Shown: positions 1 through 5,137 of the stretch, one piece after another | How positions within the stretch are numbered: the first letter of the stretch is position 1 | How the letters are laid out: the number at the start of each line of letters is the position of its first letter | DNA from: an uncultured Pseudorhodobacter sp. | GTDB lineage: Bacteria; Pseudomonadota; Alphaproteobacteria; Rhodobacterales; Rhodobacteraceae | Direction: 5' to 3' | NCBI GenBank assembly: GCA_937910975.1 | Contig: CALEMZ010000297.1 | Location: forward strand, 1 to 6,115 | DNA length: 6,115 bases | Position numbers and translations under genes: made by a program | The notes under the pieces: generated by a model | Told to the model about the DNA's origin: nothing | Seen by the model: only the letters and a program-made list of their open reading frames with translations | Database searches by the model: none

Positions 1-426
1 CGGGGGCCGTGCTTTGAAGGCCCGCGATTCCACCACCGCAAACCGCCCTTGCCGGATGCAAAACACCCCGTTCGGCAACAACCCGAAATTTCCCGGCCCT
101 TCACGTGTCACCAGCCTGCTGCGCTCCACCCCTTCGGTCACCAGCAAGCCCACCGGCGCGCGGTCCGCATGGTACATCCCGGCATTCATCGCAAATACCA
201 ACCGTTTGCCCTCGGCCTTCAGCGCCTCATCCACGCGGGCAAAGCTGCCTAGCACGGCGCCATTCGCATCGGCATGAAACAGCCGCAGGTCCTGACCCGC
301 AGTCACCTCACATACCGTATAGGGAAGGGTTTCAAATTCCAGATTGCGGCAGGCGGCCTGCGCCGCAAAGGGCGCCACACTCCACGCCACCACAAGGGCG
401 GCAAGGGCCAGCAGCTTAGGCGTCAT
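1..426 (-). CDS. Phosphodiester glycosidase family protein (DUF2233), exported; 3' end outside window
   Basis: Reading the minus strand from the ATG at 426-424 gives 142 codons without a stop, continuing past the left edge. The first ~24 residues (MTPKLLALAALVVAWSV, ending AAQA-A) form a typical Sec signal peptide: a short basic start, a hydrophobic core and an AxA-type cleavage site, so the product is probably periplasmic. After that come the conserved DUF2233/NAGPA-type blocks FAMNAGMYHADRAPVGL (residues 78-94) and GPGNFGLLPNGVF (110-122). The family is related to the enzyme that uncovers mannose-6-phosphate by cleaving phosphodiester-linked sugars; the bacterial substrate is generally unknown. 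The start codon lies inside the last codons of rbfA (ATGACGCCTAA, 11-base overlap), which suggests translational coupling. In related bacteria truB often follows, but that would be outside this window. Family call is firm; substrate is not known. Confidence 0.85.
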   Translation of the reverse strand, partial: MTPKLLALAALVVAWSVAPFAAQAACRNLEFETLPYTVCEVTAGQDLRLFHADANGAVLGSFARVDEALKAEGKRLVFAMNAGMYHADRAPVGLLVTEGVERSRLVTREGPGNFGLLPNGVFCIRQGRFAVVESRAFKARPP

Positions 427-841
427 CGCCGTCGTCGTCGCGGGGGGGCGCATCGATATCGCGGCGCACCCGCTCGTCATTCAGCAAACGTCGTGTTTCA
501 TCCAGCTGATCATAGGTGATGTCGCGGCGAAAGCGCATCTCTGGCACATGCTTGATGATCATGCCCTTGCTGACCAGATGCCGCAGTTCGCCCTGATGCC
601 GGGCAAGCAGCGCAATCGCGCCTTCTACATCTTTGCCACCAAGGGGCATCACATGAACCGTCGCCACCCGCAGATCGACTGACATCTGCACCTCACCCAC
701 GGTGATATAGCGGCTGTTCAGGTCCGGGTCATGCACCTCGCCGCGCGAAAGAACCTCCGACAAGATGCGACGGATCAATTCGCCAACACGAAGTTGACGT
801 TGCGTGGGGCCTTTGGCCGAAGTGAAGCTTTTATGTGCCAT
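416..841 (-). CDS. rbfA: Ribosome-binding factor A
   Basis: RbfA is a small KH-fold protein that binds the 30S subunit and assists late maturation of the 16S rRNA 5' end; in enterobacteria it is needed for growth in the cold. From the chosen ATG (841-839) the product is 141 residues, MAHKSFTSAKGPTQRQLRVG at the N terminus. The alphaproteobacterial signature RQLRVGELIRR is at 15-25, HDPDLN at 37-42, and the conserved C-terminal block ELRHLVSKGMIIKHVPEMRF at 85-104. The tail is acidic (DDDGDDA). The frame is open up to a GTG at 865-863 and has another ATG at 847-845. I chose 841 because relatives begin with a short MA-K-F-type segment directly before the GPxQRQLRVGE block; none of the starts has a convincing Shine-Dalgarno. 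It sits 81 bases downstream of the hydroxylase gene on the same strand and overlaps the DUF2233 gene by 11 bases. Confidence 0.93.
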   Translation of the reverse strand: MAHKSFTSAKGPTQRQLRVGELIRRILSEVLSRGEVHDPDLNSRYITVGEVQMSVDLRVATVHVMPLGGKDVEGAIALLARHQGELRHLVSKGMIIKHVPEMRFRRDITYDQLDETRRLLNDERVRRDIDAPPRDDDGDDA

Positions 842-876
842 CCGCATCACATAGGCGCGAATCACGTCGCCCGCAA

Positions 877-890
877 CGGGGATCGCCCCG
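877..890. other. Short hairpin upstream of rbfA
   Basis: CGGGG (877-881) and CCCCG (886-890) form a perfect 5-bp stem with a 4-base loop (ATCG). It lies in the 81-base gap between the hydroxylase stop and the rbfA start, about 36 bases before the chosen rbfA ATG and 12 bases before the alternative GTG at 865. No T-run follows it in either direction, so it is not a standard intrinsic terminator. It could be a processing or attenuating structure in a shared transcript, or chance in GC-rich DNA. Confidence 0.25.
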
Positions 891-922
891 GCAATCGCGC
901 AGCTTTTCGCCTAATCCGTCGC

Positions 923-1648
923 CTATGCTTGCGCCGCGCGTGAAATTTCGGCCTCGTTCAACCCATACACATCCGCAAAATGCCGCCGCGCCGCAACGAG
1001 CCGCGCATCATTCGGTCGCATCCCCAGCGTGCGGATAAATTCAATCCGCTGCTGTGACTTTAACGCCTCGCGGTCAATCGCCGTGCCCATAACGCGGTCA
1101 ATCACCTCGCCCCCCGGCGAGACATGGAACCATTTGGAGAAATCGCGGAAATGATGTTGGTTGTGCAGGGTCGTCACATGCAGCTCTACGGCAGTTTTTG
1201 GCACAGTCAAATGTGCGGTCATGTGAAACCACTCATAGCTCAGAAAGGTGACAAGTCCGCCCACCGGCATGATCGCTACGGCCAGCGGCAGCGCTACCTC
1301 CGGCATCACAAGATGCAACAGCGCCCAAATTACCCCAAAGCCCAAGAACAGCACCGGAACGGCCACCCAGACTGGCACGAAGAACAACCGATCGTTGGTC
1401 GGAAAATCATGATGCCCGTAATGCACCTGATAAAGCAGGTTGAACGCCCATTGTTGCTTCGGGGGCTTCATGTGGAAGATAAAGCGGTGCAGGGAATACT
1501 CATTCAGCATCTGCACTGGAATGCCTAAAAGCACAAATCCCCACACCCAGCCCGGCCCATTTGCCGCCAGCCAAACTACGGCCAGCACCATAATAGCCGT
1601 CATCAACCGCACAGCATTATGCCGAAACATCAATGAAAGTCGCAGCAT
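923..1648 (-). CDS. Fatty acid hydroxylase superfamily (sterol desaturase family) membrane protein
   Basis: A 241-residue integral membrane di-iron oxygenase. Its histidine clusters follow the fatty acid hydroxylase superfamily (PF04116) pattern: HRFIFH at 54-59, HYGHH at 76-80, HMTAH at 142-146 and HNQHH at 162-166, with a further His at 157. These would hold the two iron atoms on the cytoplasmic side. Hydrophobic stretches at about 15-48 and 88-137 are the membrane segments. The family hydroxylates or desaturates lipids such as fatty acids, sphingolipid-like chains, sterols or carotenoids; nothing here fixes the substrate. The ATG at 1648 is preceded by GGGGAGG (1654-1660) at 5 bases, supporting this start. 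It is transcribed divergently from dapB and points at rbfA. The residues after about 190 form a soluble charged tail. Confidence 0.85.
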   Translation of the reverse strand: MLRLSLMFRHNAVRLMTAIMVLAVVWLAANGPGWVWGFVLLGIPVQMLNEYSLHRFIFHMKPPKQQWAFNLLYQVHYGHHDFPTNDRLFFVPVWVAVPVLFLGFGVIWALLHLVMPEVALPLAVAIMPVGGLVTFLSYEWFHMTAHLTVPKTAVELHVTTLHNQHHFRDFSKWFHVSPGGEVIDRVMGTAIDREALKSQQRIEFIRTLGMRPNDARLVAARRHFADVYGLNEAEISRAAQA

Positions 1649-1863
1649 CGTCGCCTCCCCTTTTGCCCGATCTTGCCAGCTTTTTCAGGCGCTGTCTTGG
1701 GTCACGTTGCGGCAGATTGCCGGGTTGGGCCGCGTGGGCGTGGTGATGGCCATGGTCCGGGTATGGTTTTCCGCTACGCCCTTGCCGCAGCCTTCATCCG
1801 CCCCTTTGCGCCCGTCTGTCAAACAGGTTAAACACGGGCGCAAGATAACAGGAGTATCACGGC
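1649..1863. other. Divergent intergenic region between the hydroxylase gene and dapB
   Basis: These 215 bases must hold the promoters for both flanking genes. On the hydroxylase side I see the Shine-Dalgarno GGGGAGG at 1654-1660. On the dapB side AGGAG at 1850-1854 lies 9 bases before the ATG. A consensus-perfect TTGACA occurs on the minus strand at 1822-1817, but the best -10 at normal spacing (GATGAA) is poor. CTGT-CAA-ACAG (1816-1826) is a small inverted repeat spanning this point. A plus-strand frame runs through the area but overlaps dapB out of frame and has no coding character, so I see no gene here. Confidence 0.6.
1806..1834 (+). promoter_or_regulatory. Candidate sigma-70 type promoter for dapB
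   Basis: TTGCGC (1806-1811) as -35 and TAAACA (1829-1834) as -10, separated by 17 bases. The -10 matches the consensus only partly. Transcription would start near 1841, giving a leader of roughly 20 bases that contains the AGGAG ribosome binding site at 1850-1854. The small inverted repeat CTGTcaaACAG sits in the spacer. Read by eye only. Confidence 0.25.
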
Positions 1864-2673
1864 ATGGCTGACCTTCCCGGAATCGTCGTCACTGGGGCAT
1901 CGGGCCGCATGGGGCAGATGTTGGTGCGTACCATCACGGCATCGGGCAAGGCGCGGCTGGTTGGCTGTGTGGAACGCACGGGCCACGATTGGGTGGGGCG
2001 TGATATTGGCGAGGCGATGGGCGGCGCGGCCTTGGGTGTACGTATTACCGATGACCCGCTGGAGGCCTTTGCCGTAGCCCAAGCCGTGATTGATTTCACC
2101 GCCCCTGCGGCCACAGTGGAGTTTGCGGCGCTGGCTGCCCAAGCCCGCTTGGTCCATGTCATTGGCACCACCGGGATGGAGGCAGAGCATATCGCCAAAC
2201 TCGGCCCCGCCGCGCGCCATGCGGTTATTGTGCGGGCAGGTAATATGTCAATGGGGGTAAACCTGCTGGTGCGGCTAACGCAAAAGGTTGCCGCGGCGCT
2301 GGACGAGGATTGGGATATCGAGGTTGTCGAGGCGCATCACCGCATGAAGGTTGACGCGCCCTCCGGGACCGCCCTGATGCTTGGCGAGGCGGCCGCGACG
2401 GGCCGGGGCGTGGCATTGGCCGATGTGCGCGATTCCGGTCGCGATGGCATCACCGGCGCCCGCAAGCGTGGTGACATCGGCTTTGCCGCCATTCGCGGCG
2501 GCGATGTGGTGGGGGAGCATGACGTGATCTTTGCCGCTGATGGCGAACGCATTGTGCTGCGCCACCTTGCTACCGATCGCGCGATCTTTGCCCGCGGCGC
2601 GTTGCGGGCGGCCATTTGGGGGCAGGGCCAAAAGCCGGGGCAATATGACATGATGGACGTGTTAGGGCTGTAG
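1864..2673 (+). CDS. dapB: 4-hydroxy-tetrahydrodipicolinate reductase
   Basis: DapB reduces 4-hydroxy-tetrahydrodipicolinate with NAD(P)H to tetrahydrodipicolinate, in the cytoplasmic route to meso-diaminopimelate (peptidoglycan) and lysine. The 269-residue length is normal for the family. The N-terminal Rossmann loop is GASGRMG (11-17), with the cofactor-domain block GTTG at 101-104 and GNMSMGVN at 126-133. The family signature EAHHRMKVDAPSGTA lies at 156-170 and includes the catalytic His158 and Lys162, which correspond to E. coli His159 and Lys163. The substrate-binding GT pair is 168-169. RGGDVVGEHDVIF (211-223) and the C terminus GQKPGQYDMMDVLGL are also typical. AGGAG at 1850-1854 supports the ATG at 1864. 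It is the only firmly supported plus-strand gene here and ends 4 bases from the convergent glycosyltransferase gene. Confidence 0.97.
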   Translation: MADLPGIVVTGASGRMGQMLVRTITASGKARLVGCVERTGHDWVGRDIGEAMGGAALGVRITDDPLEAFAVAQAVIDFTAPAATVEFAALAAQARLVHVIGTTGMEAEHIAKLGPAARHAVIVRAGNMSMGVNLLVRLTQKVAAALDEDWDIEVVEAHHRMKVDAPSGTALMLGEAAATGRGVALADVRDSGRDGITGARKRGDIGFAAIRGGDVVGEHDVIFAADGERIVLRHLATDRAIFARGALRAAIWGQGQKPGQYDMMDVLGL

Positions 2674-2677
2674 CACG

Positions 2678-3697
2678 TCAGCCGATAAATTGTCGGTAAG
2701 CGTCCGAGGCCACCAGAAAGCCACGCTCCGCCAAATCCTCCGGCCCGGCATAGGTGAACGACTGCGCTGGCGAAATCGTAAAGGCATCGCCCCCCGTGGC
2801 TGCCGCCAGGCGCTTTGCATCCTCGTTATGGTCCCACGTCCCCGCCGCGACCGAGGCTTGGTCCCGTGCCAGAAAGTCCCCCGCCAACTTGTAATGACGC
2901 ACTACGCCCGTCACATCCGCCACCTGCACGCCGCTGGCGCAATGCGGATGTACCATTAACTGTGCTCCCGGCAGGTTGCGCACCAGTGAGTGCCTTGAGA
3001 GAAAACACGCCTCACCAAAAATCTCGCGCCGCAGCCCGCCAACCTTTAACTGAACCGTTTCCGGAGCGTTGTTTCCATGCAAAAACCAGCTAAATTTGAT
3101 CACTTCCCGGTCATGGTACGGGACCGAAAGCACCTGTCCCAAACTGTACTGATCCGCTTTCACTAGTGCCATTTCATAGCTCCAGCCTTTCACCGCACCA
3201 TAAGGTTCCGGCGAAAACAGGTCGAGCGTTTGCGTTACCATCGAGGTAAACCCCTGCGCCTCCAGATAGGCCAGAAGCCGAGGCATAGGCGCACCCATAG
3301 GCACGTCAAAAATCTCATCTGAATCTAAAAACAACACCCAGCCGCCACGCAACACCTGCCGCGCTGCCTGCACCCGCAACAACACCTCATAACGCTTGGC
3401 CGGCAGGGTGTTACGGATTACCGTCACTCCCTCAAACTCGCGCGCAATCGCCACCGTGTCATCGGTCGACCCATTGTCCAAAATCACAATGTGCCGAACC
3501 CCAAGCGCCTGATGATGCGCAATGAATGGCCTGATGAAATGTGCGGCGTCCTTCATCAATGACACCACCGCCACCTCATTCGCGCGCATATCTACCCGCA
3601 TGGCACCATGTAGCAGCACATTGCGCCGCGCCACCGCTCGCTGCGCGGCTAAAGCCTGCCAGCGCCGCATTATCCCCGCCCGAATCCGACCGATCAC
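2678..3697 (-). CDS. Glycosyltransferase family 2 type protein (Glyco_tranf_2_4-like)
   Basis: A 339-residue predicted cytoplasmic or membrane-associated GT-A fold glycosyltransferase. The N-terminal ~38 residues are basic. The catalytic domain begins at EVAVVSLMKDAAHFIRPFIA (41-60), followed by the nucleotide-binding block HIVILDNGSTDDT (69-81) and the metal-binding DxD-type motif FLDSDE (123-128). HYK at 268-270 is a conserved late motif of this group. It has no obvious membrane segment. Such enzymes add a sugar to surface polysaccharide or another acceptor; donor and acceptor cannot be told from the sequence. The start is a GTG at 3697-3695, supported by AAAGGA (3704-3709) at a 6-base spacing. 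It stands alone: dapB converges on it and the next minus-strand gene upstream (lysE) is 312 bases away. Confidence 0.85.
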   Translation of the reverse strand: MIGRIRAGIMRRWQALAAQRAVARRNVLLHGAMRVDMRANEVAVVSLMKDAAHFIRPFIAHHQALGVRHIVILDNGSTDDTVAIAREFEGVTVIRNTLPAKRYEVLLRVQAARQVLRGGWVLFLDSDEIFDVPMGAPMPRLLAYLEAQGFTSMVTQTLDLFSPEPYGAVKGWSYEMALVKADQYSLGQVLSVPYHDREVIKFSWFLHGNNAPETVQLKVGGLRREIFGEACFLSRHSLVRNLPGAQLMVHPHCASGVQVADVTGVVRHYKLAGDFLARDQASVAAGTWDHNEDAKRLAAATGGDAFTISPAQSFTYAGPEDLAERGFLVASDAYRQFIG

Positions 3698-3703
3698 CCT
3701 GAA

Positions 3704-3709
3704 TCCTTT
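3704..3709 (-). promoter_or_regulatory. Ribosome binding site supporting the GTG start of the glycosyltransferase
   Basis: On the minus strand AAAGGA is followed by six bases and then GTG. The next in-frame ATG is nine codons downstream (MRRWQALAAQ) and lacks a comparable site, so this motif decides for the GTG start. Confidence 0.6.
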
Positions 3710-3803
3710 CGCACAGCGCCCTCAGCAAACTACCGCGTCGCCGTAATGGCAAGCCCTTGCGTTCTCGTGCGCCCGGCTATCCTGTGTAAAAGGGGGGAAG
3801 CAA

Positions 3804-3968
3804 GTGACAGATACCGTCCACGAGGCCAATTCCGCCGCCCATGCCCCCTTTTCGGTGCGCAACCTGCCGCGCCCCATCTTTTTTGCTGCGCGGAGCGGTG
3901 CTTTCGGTGTTGGTCAAATAAGAAGCGAACGGCATCAAATTACGGGGTTTCACGGGGCGCGCCAGTAA
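3804..3968 (+). pseudogene. Short plus-strand ORF, probable frame-broken or truncated gene fragment
   Basis: A GTG at 3804 is preceded by the purine-rich AGGGGGGAAG (3791-3800) and opens a 54-codon frame that begins MTDTVHEANSAAHAPFSVRN and stops with TAA at 3966-3968. The first ~26 codons have GC-rich third positions like the neighbouring genes. After the T6 run at 3879-3884 the codon use becomes atypical (ATA, AGA, CAA, ATT). If one T is skipped, the frame reads FLLRGAVLSVLVK with coding-like codons and stops at TAA 3919-3921, giving a 38-residue product. Both readings are much shorter than an ordinary enzyme. I do not recognise the protein. It could be a 5' gene remnant, a very small gene with an indel, or a chance ORF; it is isolated and antisense to its surroundings. 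Confidence 0.3.
3854..3884 (+). terminator. Terminator-like hairpin with T6 run, inside the small ORF
   Basis: GGTGCGC (3854-3860) pairs with GCGCCCC (3869-3875) over 7 positions with one T-C mismatch and an 8-base loop. ATC and six T residues (3879-3884) follow. This has the shape of a Rho-independent terminator for a plus-strand transcript. No established plus-strand gene lies upstream within about 1.1 kb (dapB ends at 2673), so it would end a short local RNA of roughly 90-100 bases, if it is real at all. It also lies in the coding-like part of the small ORF, which argues against a terminator. Confidence 0.22.
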
Positions 3969-4009
3969 CCGAACCCGTGGTGCTGGGTTGGCACGCCCTA
4001 ACCCCCAAA

Positions 4010-4645
4010 TCAGCCCCGCGTGGACCAGGCAAACCAAACCGCGATCCCGGCCAGCGCAAGCGACAATCCCCGCCCCACCCACTGCCTGCGCCGATCATCT
4101 CGCATCAGCCGCTCTGCTGTGCCGGCCAAGGCCACGACCGAGGCATGGATTCCCGTCGCAATCACGACATACACCACTGACAGCATTATCGTCTGCGCCA
4201 CCACCGGGCGCGTAGCATCCACAAACCCCGGCAACACCGCCACATAAAACAGCGCAGCTTTGGGGTTCAAAAGGTTGGTAACCAGCCCGCGGGTGAAGTA
4301 TTTGGAATCTGGGCCGCGCAGGCGCGCGCCCTCACCCAAGGGCATACCGCTTTCCCGCCAGCCATCCCACGCCAGATAGAGCAGGTAAAAAACTCCACCC
4401 CAGCGCATCGCCTCATAAAGCAGGGGCGAGGCCGAGATCATCGCGGCCAAGCCCAGTGCCGCTGCGACCCCCACCACCAAAAGACCCAAGGCCACACCCG
4501 CCACCGCCGCAAACCCTTTGCGACGCCCGCTTGAGGCGCTAAGCACCGCTAGGTAGCCCATGTTCGGCCCCGGCGTCAGCTCAATCACGATCGAGGTCAG
4601 CGCAAAGGACCATAGATTGGCCGCCAACAGATCACCCCAAATCAT
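4010..4645 (-). CDS. LysE family amino acid exporter (translocator)
   Basis: A 211-residue inner-membrane protein of the LysE/RhtB superfamily, which exports amino acids and related small metabolites using the proton motive force. Family landmarks are TPGPNMGYLAVLSASSGRR (24-42), the glycine-rich helix GFAAVAGVALG (44-54), and the mid-protein block RGLVTNLLNPKAALFYVAVL (119-138). About six hydrophobic segments can be seen: 11-36, 44-70, 79-94, 124-142, 149-174 and 190-207. The length is normal. The ATG at 4645 has an almost ideal Shine-Dalgarno (AAGGAGG, 4653-4659) at 7 bases, so the start is secure and translation is probably strong. Substrate cannot be deduced. Its upstream region abuts an IS5 remnant, so its promoter may lie between 4660 and 4745 or partly in IS DNA. 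Confidence 0.92.
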   Translation of the reverse strand: MIWGDLLAANLWSFALTSIVIELTPGPNMGYLAVLSASSGRRKGFAAVAGVALGLLVVGVAAALGLAAMISASPLLYEAMRWGGVFYLLYLAWDGWRESGMPLGEGARLRGPDSKYFTRGLVTNLLNPKAALFYVAVLPGFVDATRPVVAQTIMLSVVYVVIATGIHASVVALAGTAERLMRDDRRRQWVGRGLSLALAGIAVWFAWSTRG

Positions 4646-4652
4646 GCGAAAA

Positions 4653-4659
4653 CCTCCTT
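4653..4659 (-). promoter_or_regulatory. Strong Shine-Dalgarno of the lysE-family gene
   Basis: The minus strand reads TAAGGAGGTT at 4660-4651, almost the full complement of the 16S rRNA 3' end, 7 bases before the ATG. It is the strongest ribosome binding site in the window and fixes the start of the exporter. Confidence 0.8.
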
Positions 4660-4707
4660 AGCTGTGGGTAGGGTTAGACCCGAGACGCGGCCCAACCACA
4701 AGCCTAG

Positions 4708-4725
4708 GCCGGGGTTCATCCCGGC
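4708..4725. other. Perfect hairpin between lysE and the IS remnant
   Basis: GCCGGG (4708-4713) and CCCGGC (4720-4725) form a 6-bp stem with loop GTTCAT. It lies between the lysE start and the IS5 remnant. It could end transcripts coming from the moeA-DUF2478 side, but no T-run follows on the minus strand (CTAGGCTTGTGG), so it is not a classic terminator. Function unknown. Confidence 0.3.
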
Positions 4726-4742
4726 GCTGCGCGCCCTGCATT

Positions 4743-4755
4743 GGGTCAGGACTCG
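4743..4755. repeat. Putative right terminal inverted repeat of the IS5 remnant
   Basis: GGGTCAGGACTCG lies 8 bases beyond the transposase stop codon (4766-4764), the usual place for an IS5 terminal repeat. No matching inverted copy is left on the other side, in keeping with loss of the left half. Assigned from position rather than from a repeat pair. Confidence 0.35.
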
Positions 4756-4763
4756 TTCTCGGG

Positions 4764-5087
4764 TCATTGCCAGAACATGACGGTAGCGGCGAGGGCGACA
4801 GCGGACATGAAGACCTTTGGGCGTCTGTCGTAGCGGGTGGCAAACCTGCGCCAAGCCTTCAGTCGCCGAAATTGATCTCGGTCCGGTTGCGGCGCTTGTC
4901 GTATTTGATGGGCTTGCCACAAGACTTTCGGCCGGGGATGCAGGGCATTATCCCCGTGTCTTTCAACGCTTCCCTGAACCAGTCGGCATCATAGCCGCGG
5001 TCAGCCAACAACCACTCCACCGCTGGCCAGCAGGGCCGCAGCACCGGTGTCGTCGCTGACCCGTCGCCCGGCAGGCGATGTATGCAT
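4764..5087 (-). pseudogene. IS5-family transposase fragment with multiple frameshifts
   Basis: Three pieces can be read on the minus strand. Piece A (to about 5022) contains VSDDTGAAALLAS, matching the family's GQVSDYTGAAALL region. Piece B (about 5021-4862), in another frame, contains VEWLLADRGYDADWFREAL and CIPGRKSCGKPIKYDKRR. WLLADRGYDADW carries the second catalytic Asp of the DDE triad, and R-x3-E in RNRTEI marks the catalytic Glu. Piece C (4862-4764), back in frame A, reads LKAWRRFATRYDRRPKVF and ends AATVMFWQ then TGA. The B to C break is best explained by loss of one C in FGRLK (GGCCGA to GGCGA, near 4864-4867). The A to B break lost several bases between LLAS and VEWLL. The expected Tyr-containing triplet after YDKRR also seems to be missing. 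The N-terminal half is absent. Certainly non-functional. Confidence 0.85.
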
Positions 5088-5137
5088 TGCCGAGAGGTGG
5101 GCCTAGGGTCCGACCGAAACTGCAAGCATATACAGAT
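5088..5137. other. Junction between the DUF2478 stop and the IS remnant
   Basis: Fifty bases with no gene. GCCTAGG at 5101-5107 has an identical copy at 4702-4708 on the far side of the IS remnant. I see no intrinsic terminator for the moeA-DUF2478 transcript here. Confidence 0.3.

Larger units (their letters stand above)
3698..4009. other. 312-base intergenic region between lysE and the glycosyltransferase gene
   Basis: Both neighbours are on the minus strand, so this stretch holds the 3' end of the lysE transcript and the promoter of the glycosyltransferase gene. I see no clear intrinsic terminator for lysE: AACCC (3972-3976) pairs with GGGTT (3985-3989), but no T-run follows on the minus strand. 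On the plus strand there is a short reading frame with a good ribosome binding site (3804-3968) and a hairpin followed by a T6 run (3854-3884). ACGGGG occurs twice in tandem around 3943-3958. The region is not explained by its neighbours. Confidence 0.5.
4743..5087 (-). mobile_element. Degraded 3' remnant of an IS5-family insertion sequence
   Basis: About 345 bases carry the C-terminal half of an IS5-family transposase in three frame-shifted pieces, plus what looks like the right end of the element. The 5' half, with the transposase N terminus and left end, is missing. The proposed outer end is GGGTCAGGACTCG on the plus strand (4743-4755), directly after the transposase stop, where the right inverted repeat of such elements normally lies. 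The upstream limit is uncertain: IS-like protein sequence starts near 5072-5087, and the DUF2478 stop is at 5138. The remnant cannot move by itself. It sits between the moeA-DUF2478 pair and lysE. Confidence 0.75.

Noticed and set aside
1124..1528. 134-codon plus-strand ORF
   Set aside because: Lies antisense within the fatty acid hydroxylase gene, whose histidine motifs are intact; the plus-strand translation has no family features.
1757..1830. Possible 22-codon leader peptide before dapB (MVFRYALAAAFIRPFAPVCQ...)
   Set aside because: No ribosome binding site, no attenuator structure and no run of lysine codons; probably chance.
1828..2220. Minus-strand ORFs opposite dapB
   Set aside because: Antisense shadows of a full-length dapB with all catalytic motifs.
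2682..2696. CCGA-loop-TCGG hairpin as a shared dapB/glycosyltransferase terminator
   Set aside because: Only 4 base pairs with a 7-base loop, no T-run, and it lies inside the last codons of the glycosyltransferase gene.
3746..4180. 144-codon plus-strand ORF across the intergenic region into lysE
   Set aside because: Proline- and cysteine-rich, low-complexity translation without a ribosome binding site; overlaps lysE antisense.
4642..4920. 92-codon minus-strand ORF upstream of lysE
   Set aside because: Crosses the IS remnant in a frame different from the transposase pieces there and overlaps the lysE start; no coding character.
4764..5087. Programmed frameshifting as the reason for the broken transposase frames
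   Set aside because: The breaks coincide with missing bases rather than slippery sequences, and the N-terminal half of the gene is absent, so decay explains it better.
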